A stretch of DNA of 64,000 nt. Origin: Lota lota. Its lineage: Eukaryota > Chordata > Actinopteri > Gadiformes > Lotidae. Numbering within the stretch: the first letter of the stretch is position 1; each line of letters opens with the position of its first letter. The stretch is from positions 454,001-518,000 of the forward strand of contig JACYXH010000001.1 of the NCBI GenBank assembly GCA_026745465.1. The letters run 5' to 3'. Of the stretch, positions 1-39,291 are shown piece after piece. The notes beneath the pieces were generated by a model. The model searched no databases. It saw only the letters and a list, made by a program, of their open reading frames with translations, and was not told the origin of the DNA. The position numbers were made by a program, and so were the translations under genes.

Positions 1-634
1 GATGAAAGAAATGTGTTTTGGGCTGACTTCCTGGAAGGAGGGGGGCGTGTTAGGACCCATGGTTACGCCCCACGACTGTGTCCTGCTTTTACAGTACCCT
101 CGTTGGGCATGAGCGTCGCATTAGCAATGATGTACATGAACTGCGTGGCGTTAGACTATAGGAGACGGAGAGGCCCTCTCTCGGACGACGCAGCCCGCGG
201 CTGCCCAGAGCTCTACACGGCCACACACACCCAGTCCCCTGTGGCCCTCCGGCTAAGGGTCTACAAAGGGCCTTTGACGTCATGAAAAGAGCGCAACATG
301 CGTTCGGAGCAGAGTGGAGCGTTCCCAGTTTGCCGGAGACATGGGATCTACTCCTGTGGCTCACATTAAGCTCAATCACCCTTTCCAGACTATGGTCCAA
401 CTTCTGATATACTACATGTTTATATAAACACATAAATATGTATGTATGTAACATATTTGATATTAGACTACTGCCTTGTAGCCTACCGTTATTGTAACAC
501 CAGAATGTCACACATCATTCGCACATACGTAGGCTATTTCGTTATTATTGTTATAGAAAAGATTTGGTACTTTTGGTGTTATTGGTAAGCAAAATATATC
601 ACATGTAGGCCTACTGCGTTTCTATATAATAAAA

Positions 635-665
<31 letters not shown>

Positions 666-1640
666 CCCCTAACCCAGGCATTTATACGAGAACCCCGACA
701 AGTAAAAAGCAATTGCAGGGAAAAGATCTTCAGCAGAGTCTTTCGATGCTTCCCAAGGAGAACTTGATTAGACTGAATTTGCAACGCTTACTACTGGCAA
801 CCGGGATGAACGTACCTGATGGTTATTGTTTTGAATTTTACACCATGGACCTCACTTACACCCATGGCAGTTGTCAAGTTGTGTTAACTGTACATATTGC
901 GCCCTGACACATGGGAGCAGGATTACATTATACTATATAATTCGAAAATAAGGAATGGCATTCAATGTGTGTTTGGTATCAACATTAGTCGCGATCTAGA
1001 ACTTTATTCCAAGCTTGTCAGGTTTGTTGGCCATGTACTTTGTGAAGCGACAGCACACTTTTGTATGGAACAGTTGTTCGTCCACTGGGATAGTCTCCCC
1101 AGGCAAGTAACTTGGCCGTTTTGTATAACTGGTTGAACTAGCTCCGATATCGGGGCAAATGTGTCTGTCAACCTTTACTTTACTATACCTTGAGTGAGTT
1201 TACCTGTGTGTATGCTAATGGATGAGCCTCTTTTGCTCTGTGCTCTTCAACCCCCTCCCCCATCCGATGCAGAGGAGAAGCTCAAAAAAGTTTGAGCAAA
1301 TATTAAAGCTTATGAGACTAATAGCGTGTCAAGTTGCTTTATTTATAGCCTACGTATGCGAATGGCGCGATACAATGGGCTTTTATTCAAGCGGGCATTC
1401 TTAACTGTAATACGTTGTTGTTTCACTCTCTGTTGACAAATGTACTCTACTTAGTGTAAGTCGCTTTGGATAAACGCAAAGTCTTGGTGTCACCACAACC
1501 ACAACCAGGCGGTCAAAGGTAGCTCAGTGGTACTTCTAGTGTTAATGCAGAGCATTTCTTGAGTGCATGGTGCTTTATGAATTCAGTTGAAGCTGCTAAC
1601 CTTGAAGGAAGGGCTATGATACGCTTTGTCTTCCCCCGAG
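1..1640. other. no recognised gene; AT-rich intergenic DNA
   Basis: No exon with homology I recognise was found on either strand. Positions 642-665 are an (AT)n microsatellite. The short open frames here have no recognisable domain and no splice-consistent continuation, so this is treated as intergenic sequence downstream of uckl1. Confidence 0.5.
1452..1482 (+). repeat. L2/SINE-type 3' tail fragment
   Basis: The stretch contains GTAAGTCGCTTTGGATAAA, the conserved 3' end shared by many fish L2-type LINEs and their SINEs. Only the tail is recognisable and no coding part precedes it. Family assignment rests on memory of this motif. Confidence 0.6.
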
Positions 1641-1650
1641 ACCAAAACCC

Positions 1651-2110
1651 TGCAGGGTAGTCCTAGAAGGACCATCTAAACCCACCAGGGTAGTCCTAGA
1701 AGGACCATCTAAACCCACCAGGGTAGTCCTAGAAGGACCATCTAAACCCACCAGGGTAGTCCTAGAAGGACCATCTAAACCCACCAGGGTAGTCCTAGAA
1801 GGACCATCTAAACCCACCAGGGTAGTCCTAGGAGGACCATCTAAACCCACCAGGGTAGTCCTAGGAGGACCATCTAAACCCACCAGGGTAGTCCTAGAAG
1901 GACCATCTAAACCCACCAGGGTAGTCCTAGAAGGACCATCTAAACCCACCAGGGTAGTCCTAGAAGGACCATCTAAACCCACCAGGGTAGTCCTAGAAGG
2001 ACCATCTAAACCCACCACCCAGCAGGGTAGTCCTAGAAGGACCATCTAAACCCACCAGGGTAGTCCTAGAAGGACCATCTAAACCCACCAGGGTAGTCCT
2101 AGAAGGTAGT
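1651..2110. repeat. 33-bp minisatellite, about 14 copies
   Basis: The unit (core GTAGTCCTAGAAGGACCATC) repeats head to tail with few substitutions, mainly TAGAAGG versus TAGGAGG. The unit length is a multiple of three, so the minus strand stays open and reads an 11-residue VGLDGPSRTTL repeat. This is best explained by array periodicity, not coding function. CCTAGAAGG is a near-palindrome inside each unit. Confidence 0.95.
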
Positions 2111-3018
2111 CCTGATGTCTATGTGTCAGGGCTGTAGACATTTGATTCTACATATTTCATGACTAAAAAAAGAATGGAAAAGGTTTGAAAGGTCTTGTAA
2201 AGGTCCTGTATATGCAAACGGTCTGCCTCATAGGCAGGAGTAAACCAGTACTTAAGTCTTAGTGTGGTGCCATGTTGATTGGAAGTTGGGGTCACAACAA
2301 CTTTCTGAGCTAAAAATGGGGTCACAGACCCGAAAAGGTCCAACGCCAAATGGTTTGGGCAACTCTCCCAACCCAGTCTTTGGCTGTATGAACATGATTA
2401 ACCCACTAGCCGGCCAAGATACATTCATTGCTAATGTTAATGTGCTTACCGCGATTAGCTTGGCTACTTATTTAGGTGCAGACCTGCAGTCACGACAACC
2501 ACACGGCTCGCGTCCCGAAGAGCGACAACAAAGCGTAACATAGCTCATAGTCCCAGCTGGACTGTTGGCAGCTAACCTTTCCAGGAAATGTCACCCGGAG
2601 ATGATAAAAGATAACACACATAAACACACAAACCCCCTCTTAGGGCAGAGCAAATGTCAGGCGTAAACACCTTAAAGAAGCAATGTCATTTTGTTTGGTG
2701 AAAATTTACCAAATCGCTGTTAAACAGAAGAATGACAGAACAACTGATTTTCCTCCTGTTCTCTCTAAATGACAGTCTTATTTTAGGAACAGTGATAAAA
2801 TGGCCTAATTTACTATGTTGACGATCCTATAAAACACATAAGGTTTTGTGTTCACCCTTCCTTTAAAGCAGCAACCGGACCAGAGCAGTTTAATGAAGGA
2901 CAGATGCAGGTGTCCCTTAAAGGGCACACGCAGGATCTTTTTTAAAGGGTTGGACATTAACTGGTGTAGACAGCAGTCACGGATGGATAGCCTGGGACAA
3001 CAGAGTTGCTAGTGAAAG
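2111..3018. other. no recognised feature
   Basis: Unique-looking sequence between two repeat clusters. No exon, RNA gene or mobile element could be supported on either strand. Confidence 0.45.
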
Positions 3019-3020
3019 CC

Positions 3021-3178
3021 TGACCAGGTGGGTTGCTGGTCAAACGCCTAGACCAGGTGGGTTGCTAGTCAAACACCTAGACCAGGTGGGTTGCTAGTCA
3101 AACTAGTCCAAGCTAGTCCTGGTCCAGGGGTTTGACTAGCAACCCACCTGGTCCAGGCATTTCACTACCAACCCACCT
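3021..3178. repeat. imperfect inverted repeat built of tandem units
   Basis: Three direct copies of a roughly 28-bp unit (core ACCAGGTGGGTTGCTAGTCA) occupy 3022-3102. The reverse complement (core TGACTAGCAACCCACCTGGT) follows at about 3129-3155, with a weaker second inverted copy to 3178. The two arms could pair into a hairpin with a 25-30 nt loop. Confidence 0.85.
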
Positions 3179-3760
3179 TACTAGTGTAGTGTAGGACATT
3201 AATAAAATATGGAGAGTGGCGTAGCGAGGCTTTGATGATGTCACCTTTCATTCATCTGATGTTGGGCTATTGTTGAAGCATAGTGCTCATGCCAAGTGTG
3301 TGTTAATTATATTATAATTATATGTTCAGTATCATTACTTTCGGATTGTTTTGGATTTTCCTTATGTTGACATTGACATTCATTCTATGAAAAAAGTCTT
3401 GCTTGGCCCTTTGAGATTAGGAAGCATGATTTAGTGGTAAGTTTTACAGTCTGATGATTATTGCTGCCACCTAGTGTTAAGAGTGGAAAATGGCACCCAG
3501 AAAATGAGTGTCCTGCTGCGTGTGCAGCACGGAAGACTTTGCAGAGGGCTTGCACACTAACCATGAGAGCACTGGTGGGTCACCGATGTAGAGAACAATT
3601 GGCAACAAACCTAACCCTCAACATTGTAAAGAAGATAACCACTGCTTAATAATGATGGGGATTGTTCTTTATATAACTCTTGCGTATACCCTTTAGAGAC
3701 CTAATTACACTGTCCCATTCCTCTTGTGTATACAACTTAAGAGCCCCAAGCCCTCACTGG
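3179..3760. other. no recognised feature
   Basis: AT-rich sequence with no recognisable exon, RNA gene or mobile-element coding region. Confidence 0.4.
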
Positions 3761-3761
3761 T

Positions 3762-4020
3762 GATGGTATGTAGGCCCATAGCCTACTGTGCTCTAGAGTG
3801 ACAGTATGGTATGTAGGTCTACTGTGCTCTAGGGTGATGGTATGTAGGCCTACTGTGTTCTAGGGTGATGGTATGTAGGTCTACTGTGTTCTAGGGTGAT
3901 GGTATGTAGGCCTACTGTGCTCTAGGGTGATGGTATGTAGGTCTACTGTGCTCTAGGGTGACTATGTAGGTCTACTGTGGTGTAGGGTGATGTTATGTAG
4001 GCCTATGGTCTACTTTGGGA
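3762..4020. repeat. about 33-bp degenerate minisatellite
   Basis: About eight copies of a unit with core GGTGATGGTATGTAGGCCTA and variant CTACTGTGCTCTAGG. Copies differ by substitutions and short deletions. No coding or structural role is visible. Confidence 0.9.
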
Positions 4021-4427
4021 AGTAGGATGATCAATACATTACTGCCAGTGGTCCAAGCCTGGGACTGAGTAAACAAACCATGGTTCTGTCCTTTGGACTT
4101 AAAGTAAAGCATCTTTAACAGTTATTTGTTCACAGGGTCCACTTTCATTCCAACATGTGTGCTTTATCACCAACAATGCATTTTGGTCAGATGTTTATCA
4201 TTTCATTATTGTTTTTCAGGTAATCAAATGAATCCTTCGGACCATGTCAGACTAACCAGGCGAATTTAACACATCTCGTGGGGTTCTTGTGACTGGCATT
4301 TGACATTTTATAGACTAAATATAAAAAAGAAAAAAAGACTCAATCCATTATTATATCAACCATTGATAGTAATTAGCCATATGGTTGTCAGGGACGGAGT
4401 AGACTTTGAAAACAAACATTAGAATAC

Positions 4428-5604
<1,177 letters not shown>

Positions 5605-7247
5605 TTCAAGTACATTCACACATTTTTATTCTTTCACCTTGAATCCAGCATCATTTAGCGTGTATAGATCAATGCATATCAGTTACTCCCAAAGAAAAGA
5701 AAATTGGACGGCATACATTTAAACAAAATAAAACGTGTTACAAAAATCACATGAATGCAACTACCAAAAAAAAAAACATCACTCAGAATTACTGAAAAAC
5801 GAAGAATAGTGGGCCACAATGAAAACAAACCCACGACAATGGCAACTATGACAACAGAAACTGAACACAAACTTCACTTGGTAAAACGGCTTCATAACTT
5901 TTAATGTCAATTTGTGGAGGTAAATTATGACCCTAGGTATTGTAACACATCAATAAATATGACAAGTTTTGTTGAGACAGGGAGGGATGCAGTTTACACT
6001 GAAACACAAAACATACAATAAGGAGACATTTACATACAAAACTTCAAGTATTCAACCTGGATGAATGGCTGATGTAAATCTGCAAGCCAAGCTGCCAGCA
6101 GCAAATACAGGCTTCCTCGTGAGGAAGAAGCTTTATTCATATCTTGTGACTACATACATTATTATGGGTCATATCATCTGCAAGCAATGTATCCTTGCAA
6201 TCAAGATAGTGCACGTTAAAGCAACACTGTCTGCCAACAACCGAATGCAGTGCCACGATAGAAGCGCCAACGGGCAAACCTTAATATCAATGACCACTCG
6301 CATACTAAATGGAAAAAAGGAAATCTAAACGACACACATTAAGGATGGCTGTAGGACATTCTGTGCGAAAAGCAAAAGGAAGAAGCATGGCAATGACCTT
6401 AAAGACCTATACTCCTGCCTTTAGCACAGTCCCTTTTGGTAAGTACCGCCTGACTTCTGTAGCTGGACAAATAAGCAAATGCGAGGGCAAATAATACATG
6501 AGCTCGCAGATTGGTTCCCAGTTGGTCTGGTTCCCAGGCTATGACTTCTGGATCCAGGAAGACATGTTATGCCGATAACACTTCCAAAATAAGTGTGTTT
6601 TAAATTGAAAGATACGTTTAGATTTGGAAACAGTATTGCCGAGGGTTGATTATGCAGTTGGCCCATCGTGAATACCAAGAAGCAAACCCCAGAAACAAGA
6701 CCTGACCTTTGGACCATCATCACATCAAAAATATTGTTAATTTAATCCAGTTTTTATATACTTATAAAAATGAATTTTAGAATGACTTCAAAGTTCAACA
6801 CAACAGACCCAAGTGTTAGTCATGGTAAACTGTTTCAGATACTTTAACATGGACCCCTAAGCATGACCTAGCCCTTGATTTTGTTCAGATATACTCCTTG
6901 TGGAGCGGTCGAAGCACCTGAAAGACATTTTAAATATAGCGAAGAGGGAGCGGTATTCGGCAGCAAGTGTTGTACAAAACGTTTACATAACAGCATGTCC
7001 TCAGGGGGGAACAAGCTATCCAAGCGGTCTTCTGTCAGCCTGACACAAACAGGGCACATTAAATACCACCAATACGTTGACCTGCTTGATGCCCAAACAG
7101 ATTTCCCATTTTTTACTGGGTTTGAATGCAAAGGTCTTTTTTAATTCCAGTTGACTTGAAATTGCGCTGACGTCACATAATAATTGTGTTAAACTCCAGT
7201 GGATTCCATGGTAAAAGTAGGGATACTGTGTCTCAGGCTGCTTCCTC
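5605..7247 (-). other. uckl1: probable uckl1 3' UTR
   Basis: The stretch follows the uckl1 stop codon on the minus strand and lacks the tandem arrays that fill the introns. An AATAAA on the minus strand lies at 5625-5630, giving a 3' UTR of about 1.6 kb. The end point is inferred from this signal only. Confidence 0.45.
5625..5630 (-). promoter_or_regulatory. candidate uckl1 polyadenylation signal AATAAA
   Basis: Plus-strand TTTATT reads AATAAA on the uckl1 sense strand, about 1.6 kb past the stop. The hexamer is common by chance, so support is positional only. Confidence 0.4.
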
Positions 7248-32473
<25,226 letters not shown>

Positions 32474-32522
32474 GTTTCCATGTCGAGAACGAGCGGCGCG
32501 TAAACACACAGGGAATGCGTGG

Positions 32523-32530
32523 TGACGTCA
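32523..32530. promoter_or_regulatory. full CRE (TGACGTCA) in the uckl1 5' region
   Basis: The palindromic CREB/ATF site TGACGTCA lies 50 bp upstream of the uckl1 ATG. A half-matching TGACGTCC follows at 32561-32568. Position suggests a core-promoter element. Not tested. Confidence 0.5.
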
Positions 32531-32599
32531 GCCTTTGTGTACTAAAGGGCGCCGTGCATTTGACGTCCAGCGGCTGGATGTAGCATACTGATTGTGGAT

Positions 32600-34000
32600 A
32601 GGATAGTTAGTGAAGGACTGACTAAACATTGACATTATTATCTATACCATATAATACAATCGAGGAGGGGTCTCATTTGGTATATCTGTTCATTGATAGG
32701 GGCTAGGCCTGTAGTAGGCACTAGACCATGTTAACCAAACCAAACAAGACACTTGATATCCAAAGCGACTTACAAATGAGGCAGAGAACATTGAAAGAAT
32801 ACGATCATTATTGGGTTTTGATTATAACAACATGGGCAACCAAGTGAAAATAAATAAATAACTGGAGTGGGGAGTAGGCTAATCTGTCTGATTTTGATTT
32901 ATATATAGTTTTGTTTTTATTTGCTTATTATTCTTATATTTTTTATAATAAATAAATAACACAAACAAATCTTGCATTGGATCTAGGCATAAGCCCAGAG
33001 ATTGGCAAAAATGCATTGAAATCTAGCTATACAAAATGCAAATGTATTATCAGTAAATGTATAAAAATACAAATAAATCTTGAACTACATGTAATTTGTA
33101 TTATAAAATACAGCCATGAACTGTCGTTATCTCAATAAGGGCAATAAGGGAATCAAACATGAGCTGTTGTATGTCTCAGCAGCAGGTTATGTTATCTATT
33201 CATGTTCATTAATGATTTATTATCCAGTTTGATGTTGAACTTTTGTTAACGATATGTTTGACCTTATATTTCCAGACCTTTTTATTTTAATTAAGAAAGT
33301 AGAATGAATAAATAAATACAATTAAATAAACATAAATATATATAAATTACTGCAGAGTTATACCAGTTAGCTAGCAGGTAATGGGATCCAGTAGTCCTAC
33401 CATGTTTTAGCAGAACTGGGGGCGAAACGGCACAGAGCCTGGGCCGGAAACCAGAAACTGAAAGGGGCGGGGTTACGACTTGTTTCCTTTTTTTTTTTTA
33501 CCGAATTCTACCGAAGAGAAACTAATTTGCGCGAGTGGATGAAGCTTTCAAAAATGGATAAAAAAAAATGTGTATTTCTACAGTCGCCCATCTATACGGT
33601 TTCTGTAAATAGCCAATTACACGCTTAGGCCATCAGGTCCTCCAACAACATGATTGACTGAAACAATTCTGAAGTGAAAGAAAGTGAAACGGCCCATTCA
33701 ACCAGATGTCTGCAATCAGACAAAAAAGAAATACAAGCATAATATAACTTCTTATATCCTCATTTCATTGTTAGACACTGATATATAAATGTAAGTGTTT
33801 TAAATACAAAAGTATGACCAAATATATGCAAATTACATTTAGTTCTTAAAATAGGTATTTCAGCATGTAATTTAAATAATACCCATCCCTGCATAAGCAA
33901 AGGCGATGGTTCAATGCACATTTGAAAAGCTCAAAGAGAAAGAACATTTGTGTTGCATTCGTTTTAAAATGTCATTTTGATGCGTTTGCCCCTTGCTGCT
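32600..34000. other. intergenic region between divergent uckl1 and slc30a3
   Basis: AT-rich spacer. An inverted L2-type tail (TCCAAAGCGACTTACAA) lies at about 32759-32775. Nothing else recognised. Confidence 0.5.
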
Positions 34001-34051
34001 GTAGCGGCGCGTGCGCTGCATTGTGGTTCAGCCCGCCCCTCCAGTTCAGCA

Positions 34052-34074
34052 TCAGCACCTCAGTGGGAGACAGC
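34052..34074 (+). promoter_or_regulatory. possible split RE1/NRSF element upstream of slc30a3
   Basis: TCAGCACC at 34052-34059 and GAGACAGC at 34067-34074 resemble the two RE1 half-sites with an enlarged spacer. ZnT3 is a neuronal gene, so REST control would make sense. This is weak motif evidence. Confidence 0.3.
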
Positions 34075-34271
34075 AACCCGGGTCTGACTGAGCCTGCTGC
34101 GTCTCCCGCACCCGCACCCGCGATGATTAGTGAACACGGTCAAAACAAAGGCTACCGGAGAACTTCTCCCTGCGTCATCTAACACATTTAAACGGACTAG
34201 TCGTATTGAAGCAGAAATTTGCAGAAATCCATCTTCATTCATAGAAAGAGAACGAACTGCCTCTTGAAAGA

Positions 34272-34354
34272 ATGGATAATAACGTGACAAAAACGGAAAG
34301 ATCGCAACTCATTCATGACAAAAATGCTCAAATGTATTCATTGCAATTGAAGGG
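34272..34354 (+). CDS. slc30a3: slc30a3 coding exon 1
   Basis: ATG at 34272; encodes [20 protein letters not shown] then MYSLQLK. Donor AAGGG|GTGAGA has the phase exon 2 requires. The [11 protein letters not shown] segment resembles the ZnT8 N terminus (KxAKMYAFTL). Confidence 0.7.
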
Positions 34355-35159
34355 GTGAGAAATGTGAATGCATGTTTTATAATTTTGTTAACCAAGAGAA
34401 ACCTCAAGTATGTGTTGCATGCTTAGCTGTAGGCCTATATGTGTTTTATTTTATATTTCTCTCGGCATTGCATTTAAAGACTTTATGTTATGACATGATT
34501 TGCCTGCTCTGTGATCCAACGATAGCTTTAAAGAGAATGCGAGCTATAGTTCAACATACTTGTTACATGTTGAATCGTCTGCCAACTATTTCAAATAAGA
34601 ATGTCTCCCCGAATCCCTCTGATTACAGAGGGACGTGTGAGGACAATTAAAGTGGAAGTAGGCCTACTACCATTTTTTTTTAAACACACACATGCACAAT
34701 ACACATTAGTTGTTCCGGCTTTGAAGTTATAGGTGGCTTTATGTGAACATCCTTATAGTCGCATCATCGACACACGCGCATTTTCCCCAGCATCACACAT
34801 GTGATCCGGCCTTTTAAGCGCGCACGGCTGCGTTCCGTGTGAACGGACAAATGCATTGCCGTGCTCGGCTGCTTTCTGGACAGTGTGTGACAAATGGTTT
34901 CACGGAGCAGCGGTGAAACCCCATCATGTGTCATTAGCCCTATCTCCCAGAGGACGGTCCTTCTGTAATGAAACCCTATTTGATGTAGTCCTACGGCCTT
35001 TGTCAACGTCTTTTAAGCAGTGATTAAACGTAGGCCTATGGAAATTGATGTGACCTATGCAAATTGCATTGTTTGCTGGGTCTATATTTAATAGATATTT
35101 ACATGGAACTATAAACACATTATTTTTTATTTTGCAGTATGTCCAAAATAATGGCATAC

Positions 35160-35192
<33 letters not shown>

Positions 35193-35200
35193 TATATATA

Positions 35201-35272
<72 letters not shown>

Positions 35273-38200
35273 TTTAATAGGACTTACTGTAGCCATACAT
35301 ATTTCAGGACCGCAATCAAACTTAGTTAGACGATTAAATGCAAGATATCAAACTAAACGTACTCTTAAAAAGAAGGACCGTGGAAGATACGTTTATTAGG
35401 GAAAGGAAAGTGGCATTCACAACATAACCCCGCTTTATTTATTGGAGCGTCAATCACAGAGGCTTCCTGTGTTGTTTTCACTGACGTTGTTTGGCCGGGA
35501 TGTTGGACAGGTCTAAGCCACGCTGGCCGGACAGTGTTGCATTGTATTTCCTAAATATGAAGTTAGTCCTGTCTTTCAAGGTTATCAGGGAAATATTTTA
35601 ATATCAAAATCAAGACCATAGGCCTATTTAGGATTAATTCTGCCTATATGTTAAGCCCAAACGATATATGTTCTGGTAAGAAATAAAAAAAAGAAAAGGT
35701 TTATTTAGTCATATCGTTATGTATTCATCCTTAGCAATACCTCAATAATAACGTACGACATTTGATTTTATTTTACTCACAATTTGTGATTTATGATGCA
35801 ACTGGCTGTGAAGAGACCGACACCGAGCAGGCTCACTGTAGACCTTGAGGGAATCAAATGACCGGCGGACATCTTCTCAGAAAACACGCAGGAAAAATCA
35901 TCAGGCCGAACACAAAGTCACACGAAGTGGCCTATGTTTATTGCTTCTTGTATTTAATCCTCCCCGAAATATCGGCGGTACACGACATCCGCGTGTAATC
36001 TAAAGAGAGCGCGTGCGCGCGTGCGTGACGGCGTGTCCTCCTTGGCAACGTGCGCGGTGGCGGGATTCCCATGCGCCATTTGCGCCACGCGCCCATTGCA
36101 GCAGTTGATGCCGGGACTGTGCGGCGAGCTACCGCCTCCACTGCAAAGGCCCGCGACTGCGACCTCGTGTCAGGCCGACGCCAGGCCTACATAGTCGCAC
36201 ATTCGTTCTTCTTTACGGTCACCTATTGGCTGAAATATGTTACCTTACATGTAGCTCACCAATTTGTTAACGTCAAATTAAATGGCTGAAATTAAGCTCG
36301 CATAAAAGCTTCCCGTGAGCTGCATAGGCCTACAGCTAACGGGTCCTCTGCGTGTTAGCAGTGCATGATTGTCTTCAACATTATTGTGTAACTTCGTAGT
36401 CTTAGCACTGCCAAGGGACTTTCCTCTTTACTCACTGTTATACAGCGGCTCGGCTACATATTGGCCTTTTCTCCATTTTATATTATTTCTGAAGGCCTCA
36501 AACTGTGTTGGAAATGACAATGTTGATATGATATCAGAAGATAAAAAGCAGTACCCTGCAATTATCAATAGCTTTTTATTGTCAAACAGTATTATGTTAT
36601 ACAACACATCACTATGATGGTAATACTGCATCAGTATTAAATTATACAACACATCACTTTGATGGTAATACTGCATCAGTATTATATTATACAACACATC
36701 ACTGTGATGGTAATACTGCATCAGTGTTATATTATACAACACATCACTGTGATGGTAATACTGCATCAGTATTATATTATACAACACATCACTGTGAGGG
36801 TAATACTGCATCAGTGTTATATTATACAACACATCACTGTGATGGTAATACTGCATCAGGGTTATATTATACAACACATCACTGTGATGGTAATACTGCA
36901 TCAGTATTATATTATACAACACATCACTGTGAGGGTAATACTGCATCAGTGTTATATCATACAACACATCACTGTGATGGTAATACTGCATCAGTGTTAT
37001 ATTATACAACACATCACTGTGATGGTAATACTGCATCAGTGTTATATTATACAACACATCACTGTGAGGGTAATACTGCATCAGTGTTATATTATACAAC
37101 ACATCACTGTGATGGTAATACTGCATCAGTGTTATATTATACAACACATCACTGTGATGGTAATACTGCATCAGTATTATATTATACAACACATCACTGT
37201 GAGGGTAATACTGCATCAGTGTTATATTATACAACACATCACTGTGATGGTAATACTGCATCAGTGTTATATTATACAACACATCACTGTGATGGTAATA
37301 CTGCATCAGTATTATATTATACAACACATCACTGTGATGGTAATACTGCATCAGTGTTATATTATACAACACATCACTGTGAGGGTAATACTGCATCAGT
37401 ATTATATTATACAACACATCACTGTGATGGTAATACTGCATCAGTATTATATCATACAACACATCACTGTGATGGTAATACTGCATCAGTATTATATTAT
37501 ACAACACATCACTGTGATGGTAATACTGCATCAGTGTTATATTATACAACACATCACTGTGATGGTAATACTGCATCAGTGTTATATTATACAACACATC
37601 ACTGTGATGGTAATACTGCATCAGTGTTATATTATACAACACATCACTGTGATGGTAATACTGCATCAGTATTATATTATACAACACATCACTGTGATGG
37701 TAATACTGCATGTGTATTCCAGAGAACCAAACATCTCGGCCTGTTTGCAGTACTGGGACATTAAAATACCCTCATTATTTTTATTGACTCTATCAGCCAC
37801 AAGAGAGACACGCACAGCGGGCATGTCCTCGTCTGATAAGATCGTGGAAGGGATGGCTGGCGAGATTCTGACACACATACACACACACATGCACACACGC
37901 ACGCACGCGCACGCACGCACACACACCATCATTAAATAGAGACGTGGCATTGCAGCTCACACACCACTGAGAGGCTTGTGCATAGCGTTAGGCTCCCCTT
38001 GTGGGATATTTAGCATCAATTTAAAAACAATTGACAAATTCACTTGCCTTTGATAAAAACATTACAATAAAAAGAAAAGCTACAAATCATTTGTAGACGT
38101 AGTTTCTGGATTCATTTTCGGAGTATAAATAAATATTACGTTAAATGCTGTATCACATGGAAATGACTAATATAATGCATACCGTAAACAAACCAAAAAG

Positions 38201-38657
38201 CCGTCTCATCCTGTCTCTCTGTTTAGAGAACTGTAATATCCACCATACAACACATCATTTTGTAAAGAACATCCCTTGTTTATGAATGTATCGTGCATGG
38301 GAATACTTAGAGCATGGCGCGTGGTTGTTGGGATCCAGGGTTGGGAGGAGACAGCTGTTAGTCCACTGTGATCCTGCAAGTCCATTTTCCTAGCGAGACT
38401 GATTACCTACATGCACTTTACTAACTGTAAAAGTTATTGGTTTAAAACAATAATTACCTTTTTTAAGCTCTCTCTATCATCAAAATGACATGGCAACATT
38501 ATTTCCATGTCATGGCATGTATAAAGATTATTTTATGAATTTGTTTATTAGGTCTAGTTCGATGTATTGTTATGTGATAGTATAACAATATTGGACATTT
38601 AGGATGACATCACATAATATATGAATATAAATGTGTGTGTATGTGCATGTGGGTGCA

Positions 38658-38698
<41 letters not shown>

Positions 38699-39251
38699 AT
38701 GCATTTGTTAATGTGTATGTGTGTGTGTGTGTGTGTGTGTGCGCCCGCGTTGGTTTCGGTGTGTGTGGGGGTGTGTATTTGTGTGCATGTGTGTGTGAGC
38801 ATGTCTGGGTGGGTGCGTGTCTGGCTGGGTGTGTACGTGTGTGTGTATCTGTGTCTGCGTGTGCGTGTGTGCATGTCTGGCAGGGTGCGTGCATGTGTGT
38901 GTGTGTATACGTGTGTGTGCGTGCATGTTTGTGTATGAAGGTGTGTGTGTGTGTGTGTCTGTGCTCAGCAGTGGTTATCTCCTGTGGGGGGGTGTGTGTT
39001 GTGTGTGTGTGTGTGTGCGCGCGCGTTGGTTTCGGTGTGTGTGGGGGTGTGTATTTGTGTGCATGTGTGTGTGAGCATGTCTGGGTGGGTGCGTGTCTGG
39101 CTGGGTGTGTACGTGTGTGTGTATCTGTGTCTGCGTGTGCATGTCTGGCAGGGTGCGTGCATGTGTGTATACGTGTGTGTGCGTGCATGTTTGTGTATGA
39201 ATGTGTGTGTGTGTGTGTGTGTCTGTGCTCAGCAGTGGTTATCTCCTGTGG

Positions 39252-39291
<40 letters not shown>

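Noticed and set aside
275-282. Further TGACGTCA sites at 275 and 7168
   Set aside because: They are not near any recognised promoter, so a CRE call is unsupported there.
1507-1585. tRNA-like words (GGTAGCTCAGTGGT)
   Set aside because: No acceptor stem, anticodon arm or proper B box could be folded. Likely a chance match or decayed SINE.
1651-2110. CRISPR-like regular repeats of about 30 bp here and at 20-21.5 kb
   Set aside because: The units are contiguous with no unique spacers, and the genome is clearly vertebrate.
36428-37939. Open frames of 346-427 codons on both strands
   Set aside because: Produced by a 45-bp repeat lacking stops in several frames. Both strands and several frames are equally open.
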